DNA from: Clostridiales bacterium DTU070
GTDB taxonomy: Bacteria; Bacillota; Clostridia; DSM-8532
Assembly (NCBI GenBank): GCA_001513105.1
Contig: LFSH01000082.1
Coordinates: forward strand, 138,545-194,312
DNA length: 55,768 bases
Direction: 5' to 3'
The translations under genes and the position numbers were made by a program. Under the pieces are notes generated by a model, which was not told where the DNA came from, did no database searches, and saw only the letters and a list, made by a program, of their open reading frames with translations. Of this stretch, positions 34,862 through 44,026 are shown piece by piece. Every line of letters starts with the position of its first letter. The first letter of the stretch is position 1.

Positions 34862-36160
34862 ATGTATGATCCGAAACACAGGCAGCATATACTGAAAAAC
34901 AGCCTGGGCGTGCCATACCATGTTTATCTTGAACAGGGACGCGGTTTATGCATTCGGATGCTCAGCGAAAATAAAATCTGGTCAAGGGGGTATGTGCTCG
35001 ACAAGTCAGCCGTGGATGATTTTGCCGCGGTCCTTGACAAAAACGACATTATCCACTTCTTCTATCAGACCCGTGACGGAAAGCTGATGTATGGCCACGG
35101 CATGCACGGACAAATTGAATTCCGGCCGGTCCTCGAAAGCAGGGAGCCGACCCCATGGCCCAAATACGTATCCCTTATGGTTATCGAAAGAACGGTGATA
35201 CTTTTTTATGTTTTGAGATACCATGACAGGTACATGTTATCAATGCAGACAATTAACGATGGAAAACTGTCCAAACCTGTTGTCGTCGATTATATTGAAG
35301 GGACCAGCTATGCCGCGGTTCCGGACAGGGACGGGAAATGCCATCTTTTCTATCCGGGCTCGGACAGAGCCGTAAAACATTTATATCACCGAATTCTGAA
35401 TGATGATTTCAGTACGTTTGAATTAACCCGGAAGGTATATTCAACAGTGGACAACATAGGCTTTATTTCGGCGGTTTTAACCGAAGCCAATAAAATTCAT
35501 ATCGCTTTTGAAGTCTCCGGGGACGACTTTCACGAGATCATGCACATGGACCTGTCAGCCGGCGGAAAGCCCGGAACGCTGTACAGAAGCCAAACAGCGC
35601 CCGGCTTTTTCGGACTGATATACAACAGCGGCATAATCCTCTTTTTCAGGGTCACTGATGAAGACATATACCTGAGAAAATCCGAAAACGGCGGAACAAC
35701 CTGGTCGGATGAGGAACCATACCCGTTTGCAAACAATATTGTTTGTTTTTCGTATTCATCCAACCATTCGAGGGATAAAGGCATATTCGCGGGAGAAATA
35801 CCCGGAAATTTCACCCGCGGCTACCAGCTTGCGTTTATAAACGAGGAAAAAAGCAAACCCGTCAGCCGGGAAATGCCAACAATAAATAACCGGGCAGACT
35901 TAAGCCATGACAGAATGGAAAGGGAAATCACACTGCTTAAAAACCTGTTCAGGGCCATGCAGAAGGAACTGACAAAACTTTGGATTACACAGAAAAACCT
36001 TGAAAAAGAATTAGCGTACCTAAGCCGTTCATATTCGGAATTATTGGAAAGAATCGAGCTGAACGCAGTATATGATACAGATAAAAAACCTCCGTCCGCG
36101 TCTGCCGATAACATATCGGAAACTGCGCAAACGGAGGATATCTTTCCGGAAAACCCGTAA
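34862..36160 (+). CDS. Beta-propeller-like repeat protein with C-terminal coiled coil, function unknown
   Basis: A 432-residue protein, no signal peptide. Residues about 1-330 are built of repeated units of about 50 residues, each with an Asp-rich turn followed by IHxFYxxxD-like text: DKNDIIHFFYQTRDGKLMYG, DRDGKCHLFYPGSD, EANKIHIAFEVSGDDFHEI and YNSGIILFFRVTDEDIYLRK. The last is followed by NGGTTWS, a sialidase Asp-box-like motif, so a beta-propeller fold is likely. A coiled coil (about 350-405) and a Ser/Asp/Glu tail follow. No enzyme motif is visible. GGGGGAAG precedes the ATG. It is divergent from the cysteine-rich conserved gene. Confidence 0.75.
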   Translation: MYDPKHRQHILKNSLGVPYHVYLEQGRGLCIRMLSENKIWSRGYVLDKSAVDDFAAVLDKNDIIHFFYQTRDGKLMYGHGMHGQIEFRPVLESREPTPWPKYVSLMVIERTVILFYVLRYHDRYMLSMQTINDGKLSKPVVVDYIEGTSYAAVPDRDGKCHLFYPGSDRAVKHLYHRILNDDFSTFELTRKVYSTVDNIGFISAVLTEANKIHIAFEVSGDDFHEIMHMDLSAGGKPGTLYRSQTAPGFFGLIYNSGIILFFRVTDEDIYLRKSENGGTTWSDEEPYPFANNIVCFSYSSNHSRDKGIFAGEIPGNFTRGYQLAFINEEKSKPVSREMPTINNRADLSHDRMEREITLLKNLFRAMQKELTKLWITQKNLEKELAYLSRSYSELLERIELNAVYDTDKKPPSASADNISETAQTEDIFPENP

Positions 36161-36170
36161 AAACCCGTTA

Positions 36171-36575
36171 TTACTTATCCAGCGTATGGACCAGTTCACG
36201 CCATGCGAAATCACCGCGGTACAGCCCGTTAATCAATATTTCCGCAGTGGCAAGGTTTGTTGCAAATGGAATATTGTTTGTATCGCAATGGGCACGAATG
36301 GTGTTAAAACCTACAAGTTTCTCCTCGCTTCTGTTGGGATCCATGAAGAAAATGACAAGATCCATTTCATTATATGCAACCCTTGCCGCCATCTGCTCTT
36401 CACCAAGGTGACCGTATTCGAGGCAGTTTACATAAAGCCCCGTCGCATCGGAAATCATCGCCCCTGTTCCCGCTGTGGCATAAAGAGTGTGATCTTTCAA
36501 TATAAACTTATAGGCTATGCAAAATGCTTCCATCAATTCTTTTTTGTTGTCATGTGCTATTAACGCTATATTCAT
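36171..36575 (-). CDS. mgsA: Methylglyoxal synthase homologue with altered active site
   Basis: A 134-residue protein of the MgsA fold (MNIALIAHDNKKELM, GTGAMISDATGL, MDLVIFFMDP, NNIPFATNLATAEIL). MgsA turns dihydroxyacetone phosphate into methylglyoxal. Compared with Escherichia coli MgsA by length-matched alignment from memory, H19, K23 and D91 are kept (H8, K12, D79). The catalytic D71 is Glu (GEEQ), H98 is Lys86, D101 is Gly89, and T47 of the phosphate pocket is Gly. Activity is therefore doubtful, although its place after minE is the usual clostridial mgsA place. GGAGG stands six bases before the ATG at 36575. Confidence 0.78.
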   Translation of the reverse strand: MNIALIAHDNKKELMEAFCIAYKFILKDHTLYATAGTGAMISDATGLYVNCLEYGHLGEEQMAARVAYNEMDLVIFFMDPNRSEEKLVGFNTIRAHCDTNNIPFATNLATAEILINGLYRGDFAWRELVHTLDK

Positions 36576-36608
36576 CAATTGCCTCCGGGCGGTTCAGATT
36601 TATATATA

Positions 36609-36893
36609 TCATCTTCCAACATTTTTCACGCTTTTAATAGGTATATTGGCTATAAGAGCAGGAACTACACTGTCGCTTTCCTCGCTGACCGTTTTTGTAA
36701 GTTGTATATCAAGGGCTTCCTCGTCAATCTCCATGTAGTTCTGAATAACTTTTATTATTTCACCCTTGACCATTTCCAAAAACTGCGGGGAAACATTAGC
36801 CCTGTCATGTATCAGAACCAGTTTCAACCTTTCCTTTGCCACATCCTTGGATGTGCGTTTTCGGCTCAGCTTACTGAATAACGATTGAAGCAT
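36609..36893 (-). CDS. minE: Cell-division topological specificity factor MinE
   Basis: A 94-residue MinE: N-terminal amphipathic membrane-targeting helix (MLQSLFSKLSRKRTSK), the MinD-binding segment (KERLKLVLIHDRANVSPQF) and the dimerisation domain (MVKGEIIKVIQNYMEIDEEA). It drives MinD-MinC oscillation and keeps the septum at midcell. GGGGGTGC precedes the ATG, and the gene follows minD by 12 bases in the same operon. Confidence 0.95.
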   Translation of the reverse strand: MLQSLFSKLSRKRTSKDVAKERLKLVLIHDRANVSPQFLEMVKGEIIKVIQNYMEIDEEALDIQLTKTVSEESDSVVPALIANIPIKSVKNVGR

Positions 36894-36905
36894 AACTGCA
36901 CCCCC

Positions 36906-37706
36906 CTAAGCCGATTTAAATCCGAGCAATTTCTTCATTTTCGACAGAAAACTGTCATTACCGGCAAGATTAATGAGGGGTACATCTTCTCCCATAAGCC
37001 TCCTGGTAATGTTCCGATATGCCTGCCCTGCCAGTGATTTGGCTTCAGCTACCGCAGGCTCGCCCCTGTTTGTTGAAATAATAATGTTTTCATCGTCCGG
37101 GACTACACCAATCAAGTCTATGGCAAGAATATCAATAATATCTTCTATGGACATCATGTCCCCTTTCTTAACCATATCCGGTCTGACACGATTTATTAAA
37201 AGCATGGATTTTCGTATTTCATTTGCCTCGAGGATTCCTATTACCCTGTCGGCATCCCTTACTGCAGAAACTTCCGGCGTTGTTACAACTACTGCCCTGT
37301 CGGCACCGGCGATGGCATTCTTGAAACCCTGCTCAATTCCTGCAGGACAGTCGACAAGTATGTAATCAAATTCTTCTTTCAGATCATCGCACAACCTGAT
37401 CATCTGCTCCGGGGACACGGCATTCTTGTCCCTTGTCTGTGCGGCAGGAAGAAGGAACAGCCCTTCAAACCTCTTATCCTTTATCAACGCCTGCTTAATG
37501 CGGCAAGTACCTTCCACAACATTAACCAGGTCATATACTATTCTATTTTCCAAACCCATTACCAGGTCAAGATTCCTAAGCCCGATATCAGCATCAATCA
37601 GTACAACCTTTTTCTCTTTCAGAGCTAAACCTGTTCCAAGATTGGCAGTGGTAGTGGTTTTGCCCACGCCGCCTTTACCGGAAGTGATAACAATAACCTC
37701 ACCCAT
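36906..37706 (-). CDS. minD: Septum-site-determining ATPase MinD
   Basis: A 266-residue ParA/MinD ATPase with the deviant Walker A KGGVGKTT near the start, switch region DADIGLRNLDLVMGLENR, Walker B VDCPAGIE and a C-terminal amphipathic membrane-targeting helix (FLSKMKKLLGFKSA). It recruits MinC and is released from the membrane by MinE. The ATG at 37706 follows GGAGGAATG; the earlier in-frame codon at 37736 has no ribosome site. Confidence 0.96.
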   Translation of the reverse strand: MGEVIVITSGKGGVGKTTTTANLGTGLALKEKKVVLIDADIGLRNLDLVMGLENRIVYDLVNVVEGTCRIKQALIKDKRFEGLFLLPAAQTRDKNAVSPEQMIRLCDDLKEEFDYILVDCPAGIEQGFKNAIAGADRAVVVTTPEVSAVRDADRVIGILEANEIRKSMLLINRVRPDMVKKGDMMSIEDIIDILAIDLIGVVPDDENIIISTNRGEPAVAEAKSLAGQAYRNITRRLMGEDVPLINLAGNDSFLSKMKKLLGFKSA

Positions 37707-37851
37707 ATACATTCCTCCGTATATAACAACTATCAATTAACATGGCATTGTATGCTTTCTGACTTGATACCTCACAAACTATCATCTAATTGTAACTATA
37801 TCGGTTTTTATTTTAATTGTCAACCAAAGTCGCTTGCCATCAGGGAAAAAA

Positions 37852-38517
37852 TCATAACGGCTCCACATATATAATACCGTCTTTGACCAATGCAATTTCA
37901 GGCAAAAATTCTATTTCCTCGGAGGTGTCGGGGCATCTTGTAATAATATCCCCGATACGAAGCTGGGTGGGGGCAAGTTTCAATGCCGCTATAATAGCAT
38001 CCCTGTTTCCGTCCGCACCTGCGTGGACCATTCCCCTCAGTGCCCCGAAAACCACAATATTCCCCGAAGCCACAATCTCGCTTCCCGGATTCGCATCCCC
38101 TATTACAACAACGTTTCCTTCATACAAAATGCGTGTTCCACTTCGTATTGTACCCCGTACGAACTTACACGGGCCCTCTTCAAGTTCCTTGAAAAAGATC
38201 CTTCGGATGGGCATCCCGGAAATATTCGCAGATTTTTCCCGCTCAACCGGTTTCGGGGTTTCCTCATATCTTATACCCTCAATTGTAACGCTGCTGTTTT
38301 CGGTCATTGCCCTGATAAGTTCCTGTTCTTCATCCCCGGTAAGTTTCTTTCCCCTGTAAATAACATTCAGTTTTGCGCCGCGGAAAAATTTTTCTGCAGC
38401 CCTGACTTTTTCAGCAACCTGGGTCATTACAGCGCCTGTTTCCATTTCTTTCGGAATCAGAATCACAAGACCTTCCGCGGTGCCTTTGAATGAAATGCTT
38501 TTTGTCTCATTATCCAT
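37852..38517 (-). CDS. minC: Septum-site-determining inhibitor MinC
   Basis: A 221-residue MinC: N-terminal FtsZ-blocking domain (about 1-105) and C-terminal beta-helix (about 110-215) with the MinC_C repeats GTIRSGTRILYEGNVVVIGDAN and GSEIVASGNIVVFGALRGM (shown in parts). It inhibits FtsZ assembly at the poles. The gene follows mrdA by 57 bases and precedes minD, with a gap of about 145 bases that may hold a separate promoter, though none is clear. Confidence 0.94.
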   Translation of the reverse strand: MDNETKSISFKGTAEGLVILIPKEMETGAVMTQVAEKVRAAEKFFRGAKLNVIYRGKKLTGDEEQELIRAMTENSSVTIEGIRYEETPKPVEREKSANISGMPIRRIFFKELEEGPCKFVRGTIRSGTRILYEGNVVVIGDANPGSEIVASGNIVVFGALRGMVHAGADGNRDAIIAALKLAPTQLRIGDIITRCPDTSEEIEFLPEIALVKDGIIYVEPL

Positions 38518-38574
38518 GTCCAGACCCCTTTATCCATATATTTACATGCCTTCCCGAGCCGAAGGCAAAACAGC

Positions 38575-40650
38575 CTAATTCGCCGAATCCTTCAGATTAA
38601 AGTATGTCATTAAAACATCTTTCGCTATCGGCGCGGTAAACGCACCCCTGACACCTCTTTCTACCACAACTGCAACAGCAATTTCGGGATCATCGGCCGG
38701 AGCATAGCATACAAACAATGCATTGGATGAATGCGTACCTTTTTTCGATGTTTCGGCGGTACCTGTTTTACCGGCTACTTTAAAAGGAAAATCCTTGAAT
38801 ATTTCAACCGCGGTTCCGTCCTGGGAATTTGCAACCGCAACCATTCCCTTCTGGACCGCCTTTATTGTTGACTGTTTAACCGTGGAGTCCCTGTATGTTA
38901 TTTCAGTATTTATAACTTCGCCTGTCGGCTCCACTCTTTTCCTTACCAGGTGCGGAGTATACAGTTTTCCGCCGTTCCCTATGCTTGCAACATAGTTTAC
39001 AAGCTGAACGGGAGTGAAGGCATTGTATAATTGTCCTATGGAAGCATTACATGTATCTGCGGGCACCCATCCCTCATTCAGGTATTTCAGTTTATACTCT
39101 CTTGAAGCAAGGGAGCCGATGCTTTCACCAATTTCAATACCCGTCTTGCTTCCGAAGCCAAAATTCTTTGCCCATTTCACTATATTGTCTATCCCGGTTT
39201 CGTAACCGATCTGGAAAAAGAACATGTTACTGGATGTTGCCAGTGCTTTCTCAAGGTTGATTTCCTTCTGATTACCCTCGGGGTTTGTCCATATCAGTCC
39301 GCCTATTTCCTTTTTGTACGGGGTGTCAATCTTTGTTTCGGGTTTTATTACACCACTTTCCAATGCTGCTATCGCAACGAGGGGTTTGTATGTCGACCCG
39401 GGGGCATATGCGCCGTTGCATGCCCGGTTCAGGGTAATATTATCGGGATGGTTTATCAGGTAGTTTATCTGTTCATAATTACCTTCAAGAAAAACCGAGG
39501 GGTCGAATGTCGGATAACTGACCATTGCGAGTATCTCCCCGGTTCTTACGTCCATAGCCACCACTGCGCCGGCATTTGCATCGTGAAAGTTATCCTTGTG
39601 TTCCTTTTCCCTGATTATTTCAATATTCCTTGCAAGGGAATCCAATGCCGCCTTCTGCAGGTTTAAATCAATGGTCAAATAAATATCCTGCCCCGGTTTC
39701 GGAGCAACTTCCACTTCGTAGGAGGCAAGACGGCCCTCGGTGTCCACCTCTTTCCGGGTCTTTCCGTTTATTCCCCTTAAATCCTGTTCAAGGGCAAATT
39801 CAATACCCGCTACACCCACCTTGTCGTTAGGCGTGTAGCCCAGCTCGGGGTATTCTTTCGACCACTCTTCGTAGTATGAGCCGATATTGCCCATATACCC
39901 CAAAACATGCGCAATAGCCTCGGCATCATAGTATTCCCTGAACGGCTTTGAAAATGTGCTGAACCCGGGAAATTCGCTGTTCCTTTCCTCCAATACCGTG
40001 ACCGTTTCAATTGAAACGTCTTCGGCTATTAAAAGAGGATTGCTTAATGTGGCCGGCTTTATCAGCATCTCGTACCTGAACTCCATAATCCGGAATGCTT
40101 CTTCATCGGTATATCCCGGATCTATGTCGAAGGTTTTCTCACGCATATATTTAAATACTTCCTCCGGATCGGCATCCATTAAAATTTTCTTGTCCTCATC
40201 GCTCAAACCTACCTGCTTTATAAGCCCTTCCCTGTTTACATTGAATGTGAAGGTACTGAAGTTGAAAATTGTCCTCAGGGTGGATTTGTAGGTATCCCCG
40301 TTCTGGTCGAGAAGCTTTATCAGCTTATAAAGCATCTCGTTTTTTTCCCTGTTCGATAAATCTGTGTCAACATATTCTATGCAGTAGCCCATACGGTTCC
40401 CTGCAATGGGAATGCCGTTCCTGTCGTAAATGTTTCCGCGGTTTGCATAAATCACCCCGTTGGTGATTATCCTTTTGATTGAAGTATCCAGGTATTCCTG
40501 CCCGTTTACAATCTGCAGGTTGACAAGATGGCGAAGAAAAACTATGCAGCATAGTATTATAATTACCAGGTATATGATATATCTCCGTTTTATGTCCTTA
40601 GTCTTCTTTTTTTCCTTGTCCTTATCGCTCAGCTTGTATTCTTCCGTCAT
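38575..40650 (-). CDS. mrdA: Penicillin-binding protein 2 (elongation transpeptidase)
   Basis: A 691-residue class B PBP with one membrane anchor (about 24-44), a dimerisation/pedestal domain (about 55-310) and the transpeptidase domain (about 330-685). The motifs are SxxK in GSTYKPLVA (about residue 412), SxN in SSNMFFFQ and KTG in AGKTGTAE. It builds side-wall peptidoglycan together with MreBCD and RodA. GGGAGGTG precedes the ATG. Its place directly after mreD is typical; rodA itself is not next to it here. Confidence 0.94.
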   Translation of the reverse strand: MTEEYKLSDKDKEKKKTKDIKRRYIIYLVIIILCCIVFLRHLVNLQIVNGQEYLDTSIKRIITNGVIYANRGNIYDRNGIPIAGNRMGYCIEYVDTDLSNREKNEMLYKLIKLLDQNGDTYKSTLRTIFNFSTFTFNVNREGLIKQVGLSDEDKKILMDADPEEVFKYMREKTFDIDPGYTDEEAFRIMEFRYEMLIKPATLSNPLLIAEDVSIETVTVLEERNSEFPGFSTFSKPFREYYDAEAIAHVLGYMGNIGSYYEEWSKEYPELGYTPNDKVGVAGIEFALEQDLRGINGKTRKEVDTEGRLASYEVEVAPKPGQDIYLTIDLNLQKAALDSLARNIEIIREKEHKDNFHDANAGAVVAMDVRTGEILAMVSYPTFDPSVFLEGNYEQINYLINHPDNITLNRACNGAYAPGSTYKPLVAIAALESGVIKPETKIDTPYKKEIGGLIWTNPEGNQKEINLEKALATSSNMFFFQIGYETGIDNIVKWAKNFGFGSKTGIEIGESIGSLASREYKLKYLNEGWVPADTCNASIGQLYNAFTPVQLVNYVASIGNGGKLYTPHLVRKRVEPTGEVINTEITYRDSTVKQSTIKAVQKGMVAVANSQDGTAVEIFKDFPFKVAGKTGTAETSKKGTHSSNALFVCYAPADDPEIAVAVVVERGVRGAFTAPIAKDVLMTYFNLKDSAN

Positions 40651-40662
40651 GTCAACACCTCC

Positions 40663-41178
40663 CTACAGTCTTGTACGGTTATAATCGTATTTATCAATCC
40701 TTTTATACATGTATGAAACCAGCCTGAATACCGGATATGCCAGTACGGCATTGTACAAGCTCTCAGGAAGAATCACATGTACAAAATCAAAAACAAAATA
40801 ATCGTATCCCTTCAGGAAAAAGGTGATTGTATAGTACAGCGTTTCTATTGCCAGGGTTGAAACGAATACAAAGAAAACCGGTACCAGCGGGTTTTCACGG
40901 TAAAGTTTCGGGTTTATCAGGGCAATAAGGAAGCATGCCAGGAAAAAGGCCATGCCATACCATCCCAGGGCCCGTCCGACAAGAATATCCATTCCCAGGC
41001 CCAGGAAAAGACCCATAAAGGCAGATTCCATGTCATTCCTTATAAGGGCGGCCGAAATGGCTGCAACAAGCAATAGATTGGGTCTTACACCGTATATCTC
41101 AATAAATTCAAGAACAGTACTCTGCAAAAGACATGTGCCGTAAATGAACAATACCAGAATCAGGATTTTCTTTCTCAT
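40663..41178 (-). CDS. mreD: Rod-shape protein MreD
   Basis: A 171-residue membrane protein with about five spans and the MreD pattern (RPNLLLVAAISAALIRNDME, FLGLGMDILVGRALGWYGM). It belongs to the elongasome with MreC and PBP2. It lies 2 bases after mreC and 12 bases before mrdA. Confidence 0.93.
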   Translation of the reverse strand: MRKKILILVLFIYGTCLLQSTVLEFIEIYGVRPNLLLVAAISAALIRNDMESAFMGLFLGLGMDILVGRALGWYGMAFFLACFLIALINPKLYRENPLVPVFFVFVSTLAIETLYYTITFFLKGYDYFVFDFVHVILPESLYNAVLAYPVFRLVSYMYKRIDKYDYNRTRL

Positions 41179-41180
41179 TT

Positions 41181-42017
41181 CTATTCTCCCTGTTCTGCGC
41201 CGACTTTTATAACAACAACTTCCTCAAGCCTTCTGAAATCCACGGCAGGTTTAACTATGGCATGGTAATCAAACTGCCCCTCATTTTTCGTAATCTGAAT
41301 GATTTCACCGATTATAATGCCTTTTGGATAGAGACTGCTCATTCCTGATGTTTCAACCTTGTCCCCGACCGAAACCTCCACGTCGGGGGGTATATAGTCC
41401 AGGCGGCACAAGCCTTCCAGCCTGAGCTGGGCATCGCCCCTCAGTATCACGAGATCCCTCGTTCTCGAAAGCCTTGCTGAAACCGAGCTTTCGGTGTCAA
41501 TTATCGACACAACTTTTGAAGTAAACAAATCCACCCGTGCAACACGCCCAACAAGGCCATTTGCATTTATTACAGGATCATTTACGCTTATCCCGTCCCT
41601 GCTGCCCCTGTCTATCGTAAAGGTTTCAAACAGGTTTCCTGAATCTTTCGCTATTATATTGCAACCGACAGTCTCCTGCGTGAATTGCTCCTTGAAGGAC
41701 AGAATCTTCCTCAGGTCTTCATTTTCTTTCTCAAGCCGGTATACTTTTTCCAGTTCCTGCTCCATCTGTTCAATCTTTTTTTTCAGTTCCTGGTTCTCTT
41801 CCCTTGCTGTACGGATTTCCCGGAAGAAATTCACAGAATCCTTAATCTTGTCCGAAACGGTCTCAATGCCTTTCTGCAACGGGCTTAACGGTGCAGTAAG
41901 GATGTTCCTGACAGCACCAAGTTTGCTGTCTTCCGGTGCTGTAAAAGCTGCAAGAAGCAACAGCAAAATTATGACTACCGATATAATGAATATTTTACTT
42001 CCGAAAATCCTCCGCAA
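41181..42017 (-). CDS. mreC: Rod-shape protein MreC
   Basis: About 278 residues: membrane anchor (about 9-30), coiled coil (about 60-105) and the MreC beta-barrel domain (about 115-270) with GLVGRVARVDLFTSKVVSII and SLYPKGIIIGEI. It links MreB inside the cell to PBP2 outside. The start codon is TTG 42017, six bases after GGAAGGGG; a longer frame to the TTG at 42044 has no ribosome site. Confidence 0.93.
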   Translation of the reverse strand: MRRIFGSKIFIISVVIILLLLLAAFTAPEDSKLGAVRNILTAPLSPLQKGIETVSDKIKDSVNFFREIRTAREENQELKKKIEQMEQELEKVYRLEKENEDLRKILSFKEQFTQETVGCNIIAKDSGNLFETFTIDRGSRDGISVNDPVINANGLVGRVARVDLFTSKVVSIIDTESSVSARLSRTRDLVILRGDAQLRLEGLCRLDYIPPDVEVSVGDKVETSGMSSLYPKGIIIGEIIQITKNEGQFDYHAIVKPAVDFRRLEEVVVIKVGAEQGE

Positions 42018-42071
42018 GGTAGACCCCTTCCCAATAATTATCAAAGATCAAATGCTTATCTCTCTCAGCCT

Positions 42072-43088
42072 TTATCTGCCCCTGTTTGAGGTAATCAACA
42101 CAGTCTTCAGCGTTTCCAGGCTGTCAAGAACCTTGCCCGTTCCAAGAGCCACGCAGTCAAGCGGATACTCTGCTATTTTTACAGGTATGCCGGTCTCTTT
42201 ATGGATAAGCTGGTCAAGACCTTTCAGCAATGCTCCGCCGCCTGTAAGCATTATTCCCTTTTCCATTATATCTGCAGCCAGTTCCGGAGGTGTTTTCTCC
42301 AAAGTGTATTTTATTGAATCAATAATTGAATTTATCGGTTCAGCCAAAGCTTCCCTGATCTCAACAGAACTTATTTCAAGTTCCTTCGGAAGCCCTGTTA
42401 CCAAATCACGTCCCGAAATAACGTGTTTGGTCTCCTCTTCCAGCATATACGCGGAACCTACTCTTATTTTAATGTCTTCGGCAGTACGTTCCCCTATCAT
42501 AAGATTATATTCCTTTTTAACATAAAGAACAATAGCATCATCCAATTCATCGCCGCCAATCCTCAGCGACCTGCTTACCACGATTCCACCGAGCGAAATG
42601 ACTGCAACTTCACTGGTCCCTCCGCCTATGTCAACCACCATGCTGCCCGTTGGTTCGCCCACGGGCAGGTTGGCTCCTATCGCTGCCGCCATTGGTTCTT
42701 CTATAAGAAATGCTTCTCTTGCCCCTGCCTGGAGAGTAGCATCTATAACAGCACGTTTTTCCACTTCGGTAACTCCCGACGGTACGCAGACAACCACCCT
42801 GGGTTTTACAAACAAGCTCTTTCCGATTACTTTGCGTATGAAGTATCTGAGCATTCCCTGGGTTACCCGGAAATCTGCAATAACACCGTCCTTCATCGGC
42901 CTTATCGCAGTTATATTGCCCGGGGTGCGGCCTATCATGTTTTTCGCCTCAAGCCCTACTGCCAGCACTTCACCTGTATTTTTGTTTATCGCAACCACTG
43001 ATGGTTCTCTTATTACAATACCCTTCGACTTCAAATGAACAAGGGTGTTTGCCGTTCCAAGGTCAATCCCGATATCTTTCGTGAACAT
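42072..43088 (-). CDS. mreB: Rod-shape actin-like protein MreB
   Basis: A 338-residue actin-fold ATPase. The phosphate-1 motif is [14 protein letters not shown], phosphate-2 is [18 protein letters not shown], and the adenosine motif is [13 protein letters not shown]. It forms filaments at the membrane that direct side-wall synthesis. AGGAGAGG precedes the ATG. It is the first of the mreBCD-mrdA series, following maf by about 40 bases; the radC gene that often stands between them is missing. Confidence 0.97.
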   Translation of the reverse strand: MFTKDIGIDLGTANTLVHLKSKGIVIREPSVVAINKNTGEVLAVGLEAKNMIGRTPGNITAIRPMKDGVIADFRVTQGMLRYFIRKVIGKSLFVKPRVVVCVPSGVTEVEKRAVIDATLQAGAREAFLIEEPMAAAIGANLPVGEPTGSMVVDIGGGTSEVAVISLGGIVVSRSLRIGGDELDDAIVLYVKKEYNLMIGERTAEDIKIRVGSAYMLEEETKHVISGRDLVTGLPKELEISSVEIREALAEPINSIIDSIKYTLEKTPPELAADIMEKGIMLTGGGALLKGLDQLIHKETGIPVKIAEYPLDCVALGTGKVLDSLETLKTVLITSNRGR

Positions 43089-43130
43089 AGTTCCTCTCCT
43101 TTTCTGATCATTTGTATCTTAATTCTTATT

Positions 43131-43727
43131 TCATCCAAGTATGGTTTTAATACCAAACTGTGATAACATAACCGATACACTGTATAACGGAAGACCCACA
43201 ACATTATAATAGCAGCCGTTAATTCTCTCCACGAGCAATGCCCCTATTCCCTGTATTCCGTAGGCCCCTGCCTTATCAAGAGGTTCCTTCGTTTCAATGT
43301 ATCGCCTTATCTCGCCGGATGTAAGTTCCCTGATCTTCACAAGGGTAGTTTCAACATGGGTAAGTTTCTTTTCTTCGTCGCCGTCAATAACAGAAACTCC
43401 CGTTATTACTTCATGCCAGTTGCCCGACAGCTTCTTCAGCATATCAAAGGCGTGGCTTTCGTCGGCAGGTTTGCCGAGAATAACCCCGTCAAGCACGACT
43501 ATTGTATCTGCCGCGAGCACAACAAAAGAATTACATCCGTTTGAGCAAAGATGTTCCTTAACGCTTAATGCCTTTCTTTCTGAAAGAAAACGGACGTAAT
43601 CCTCTGCTTCTTCATTTCCCGTTATTGCTTCATCAATGTCTGAAGGATAAGTCTGAAAACTTACTCCTATCTGTTTCAGCAGCATTTTGCGTCTCGGCGA
43701 CTGTGAAGCCAATATCAGTTGTTTCAT
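43131..43727 (-). CDS. maf: Maf-family nucleoside triphosphate pyrophosphatase
   Basis: A 198-residue Maf protein with the N-terminal LILASQSPRRKMLL, the central VVLAADTIVVLDGVILGKP (Asp base) and TKEPLDKAGAYGIQGIGALL near the end. It hydrolyses non-canonical nucleotides (dTTP/UTP-type in this group) and affects septation in Bacillus. GAAGGTAACT precedes the ATG. It heads the shape and division operon. Confidence 0.95.
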   Translation of the reverse strand: MKQLILASQSPRRKMLLKQIGVSFQTYPSDIDEAITGNEEAEDYVRFLSERKALSVKEHLCSNGCNSFVVLAADTIVVLDGVILGKPADESHAFDMLKKLSGNWHEVITGVSVIDGDEEKKLTHVETTLVKIRELTSGEIRRYIETKEPLDKAGAYGIQGIGALLVERINGCYYNVVGLPLYSVSVMLSQFGIKTILG

Positions 43728-44026
43728 AGTTACCTTCTTACACAGTGTTCTATTATTCTACATTATACACCAGTGCAGGCATATATGGAAATATTTTTTT
43801 GCACAGGTCCATATGTAATCTTTCTGTTAGTTTTATTGTTTCTTTTTATTTGATTAACCATTCGTTTTATGGGGAAATATGATATATATAATATATACGA
43901 AATCCTTAAAAATACTTAATAAATTATTCACAATTTGCTACTTCTCAATACAGGTATAAAAAAGTATAATAGGGTTAAGGATGACGTATTATTTGATATA
44001 CTATAATTTTTGCAGAGGATACCGAT
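43728..44026. other. AT-rich divergent region between maf and mecA
   Basis: About 300 bases. Minus strand: TATAAT (43762-43767) with a weak TTCCAT -35 (17-base spacer) is a likely promoter of the maf-mre-min operon. Plus strand: TATAAT occurs at 43965-43970 and at 44002-44007, the second about 20 bases before mecA; neither has a good -35. No gene is seen. Confidence 0.5.
43762..43790 (-). promoter_or_regulatory. Probable promoter of the maf-mre-min operon
   Basis: TATAAT (43762-43767) with a 17-base spacer to TTCCAT (43785-43790) on the minus strand, 34 bases upstream of the maf ATG. The -35 is poor. Confidence 0.4.

Noticed and set aside
36072..36563. A plus-strand frame overlapping mgsA
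   Set aside because: It lies antisense to the clearly recognisable MgsA fold and has no ribosome site.
41494..42525. A 343-codon plus-strand frame over mreC and mreB
   Set aside because: It is a long antisense shadow of two certain genes and resembles no protein.
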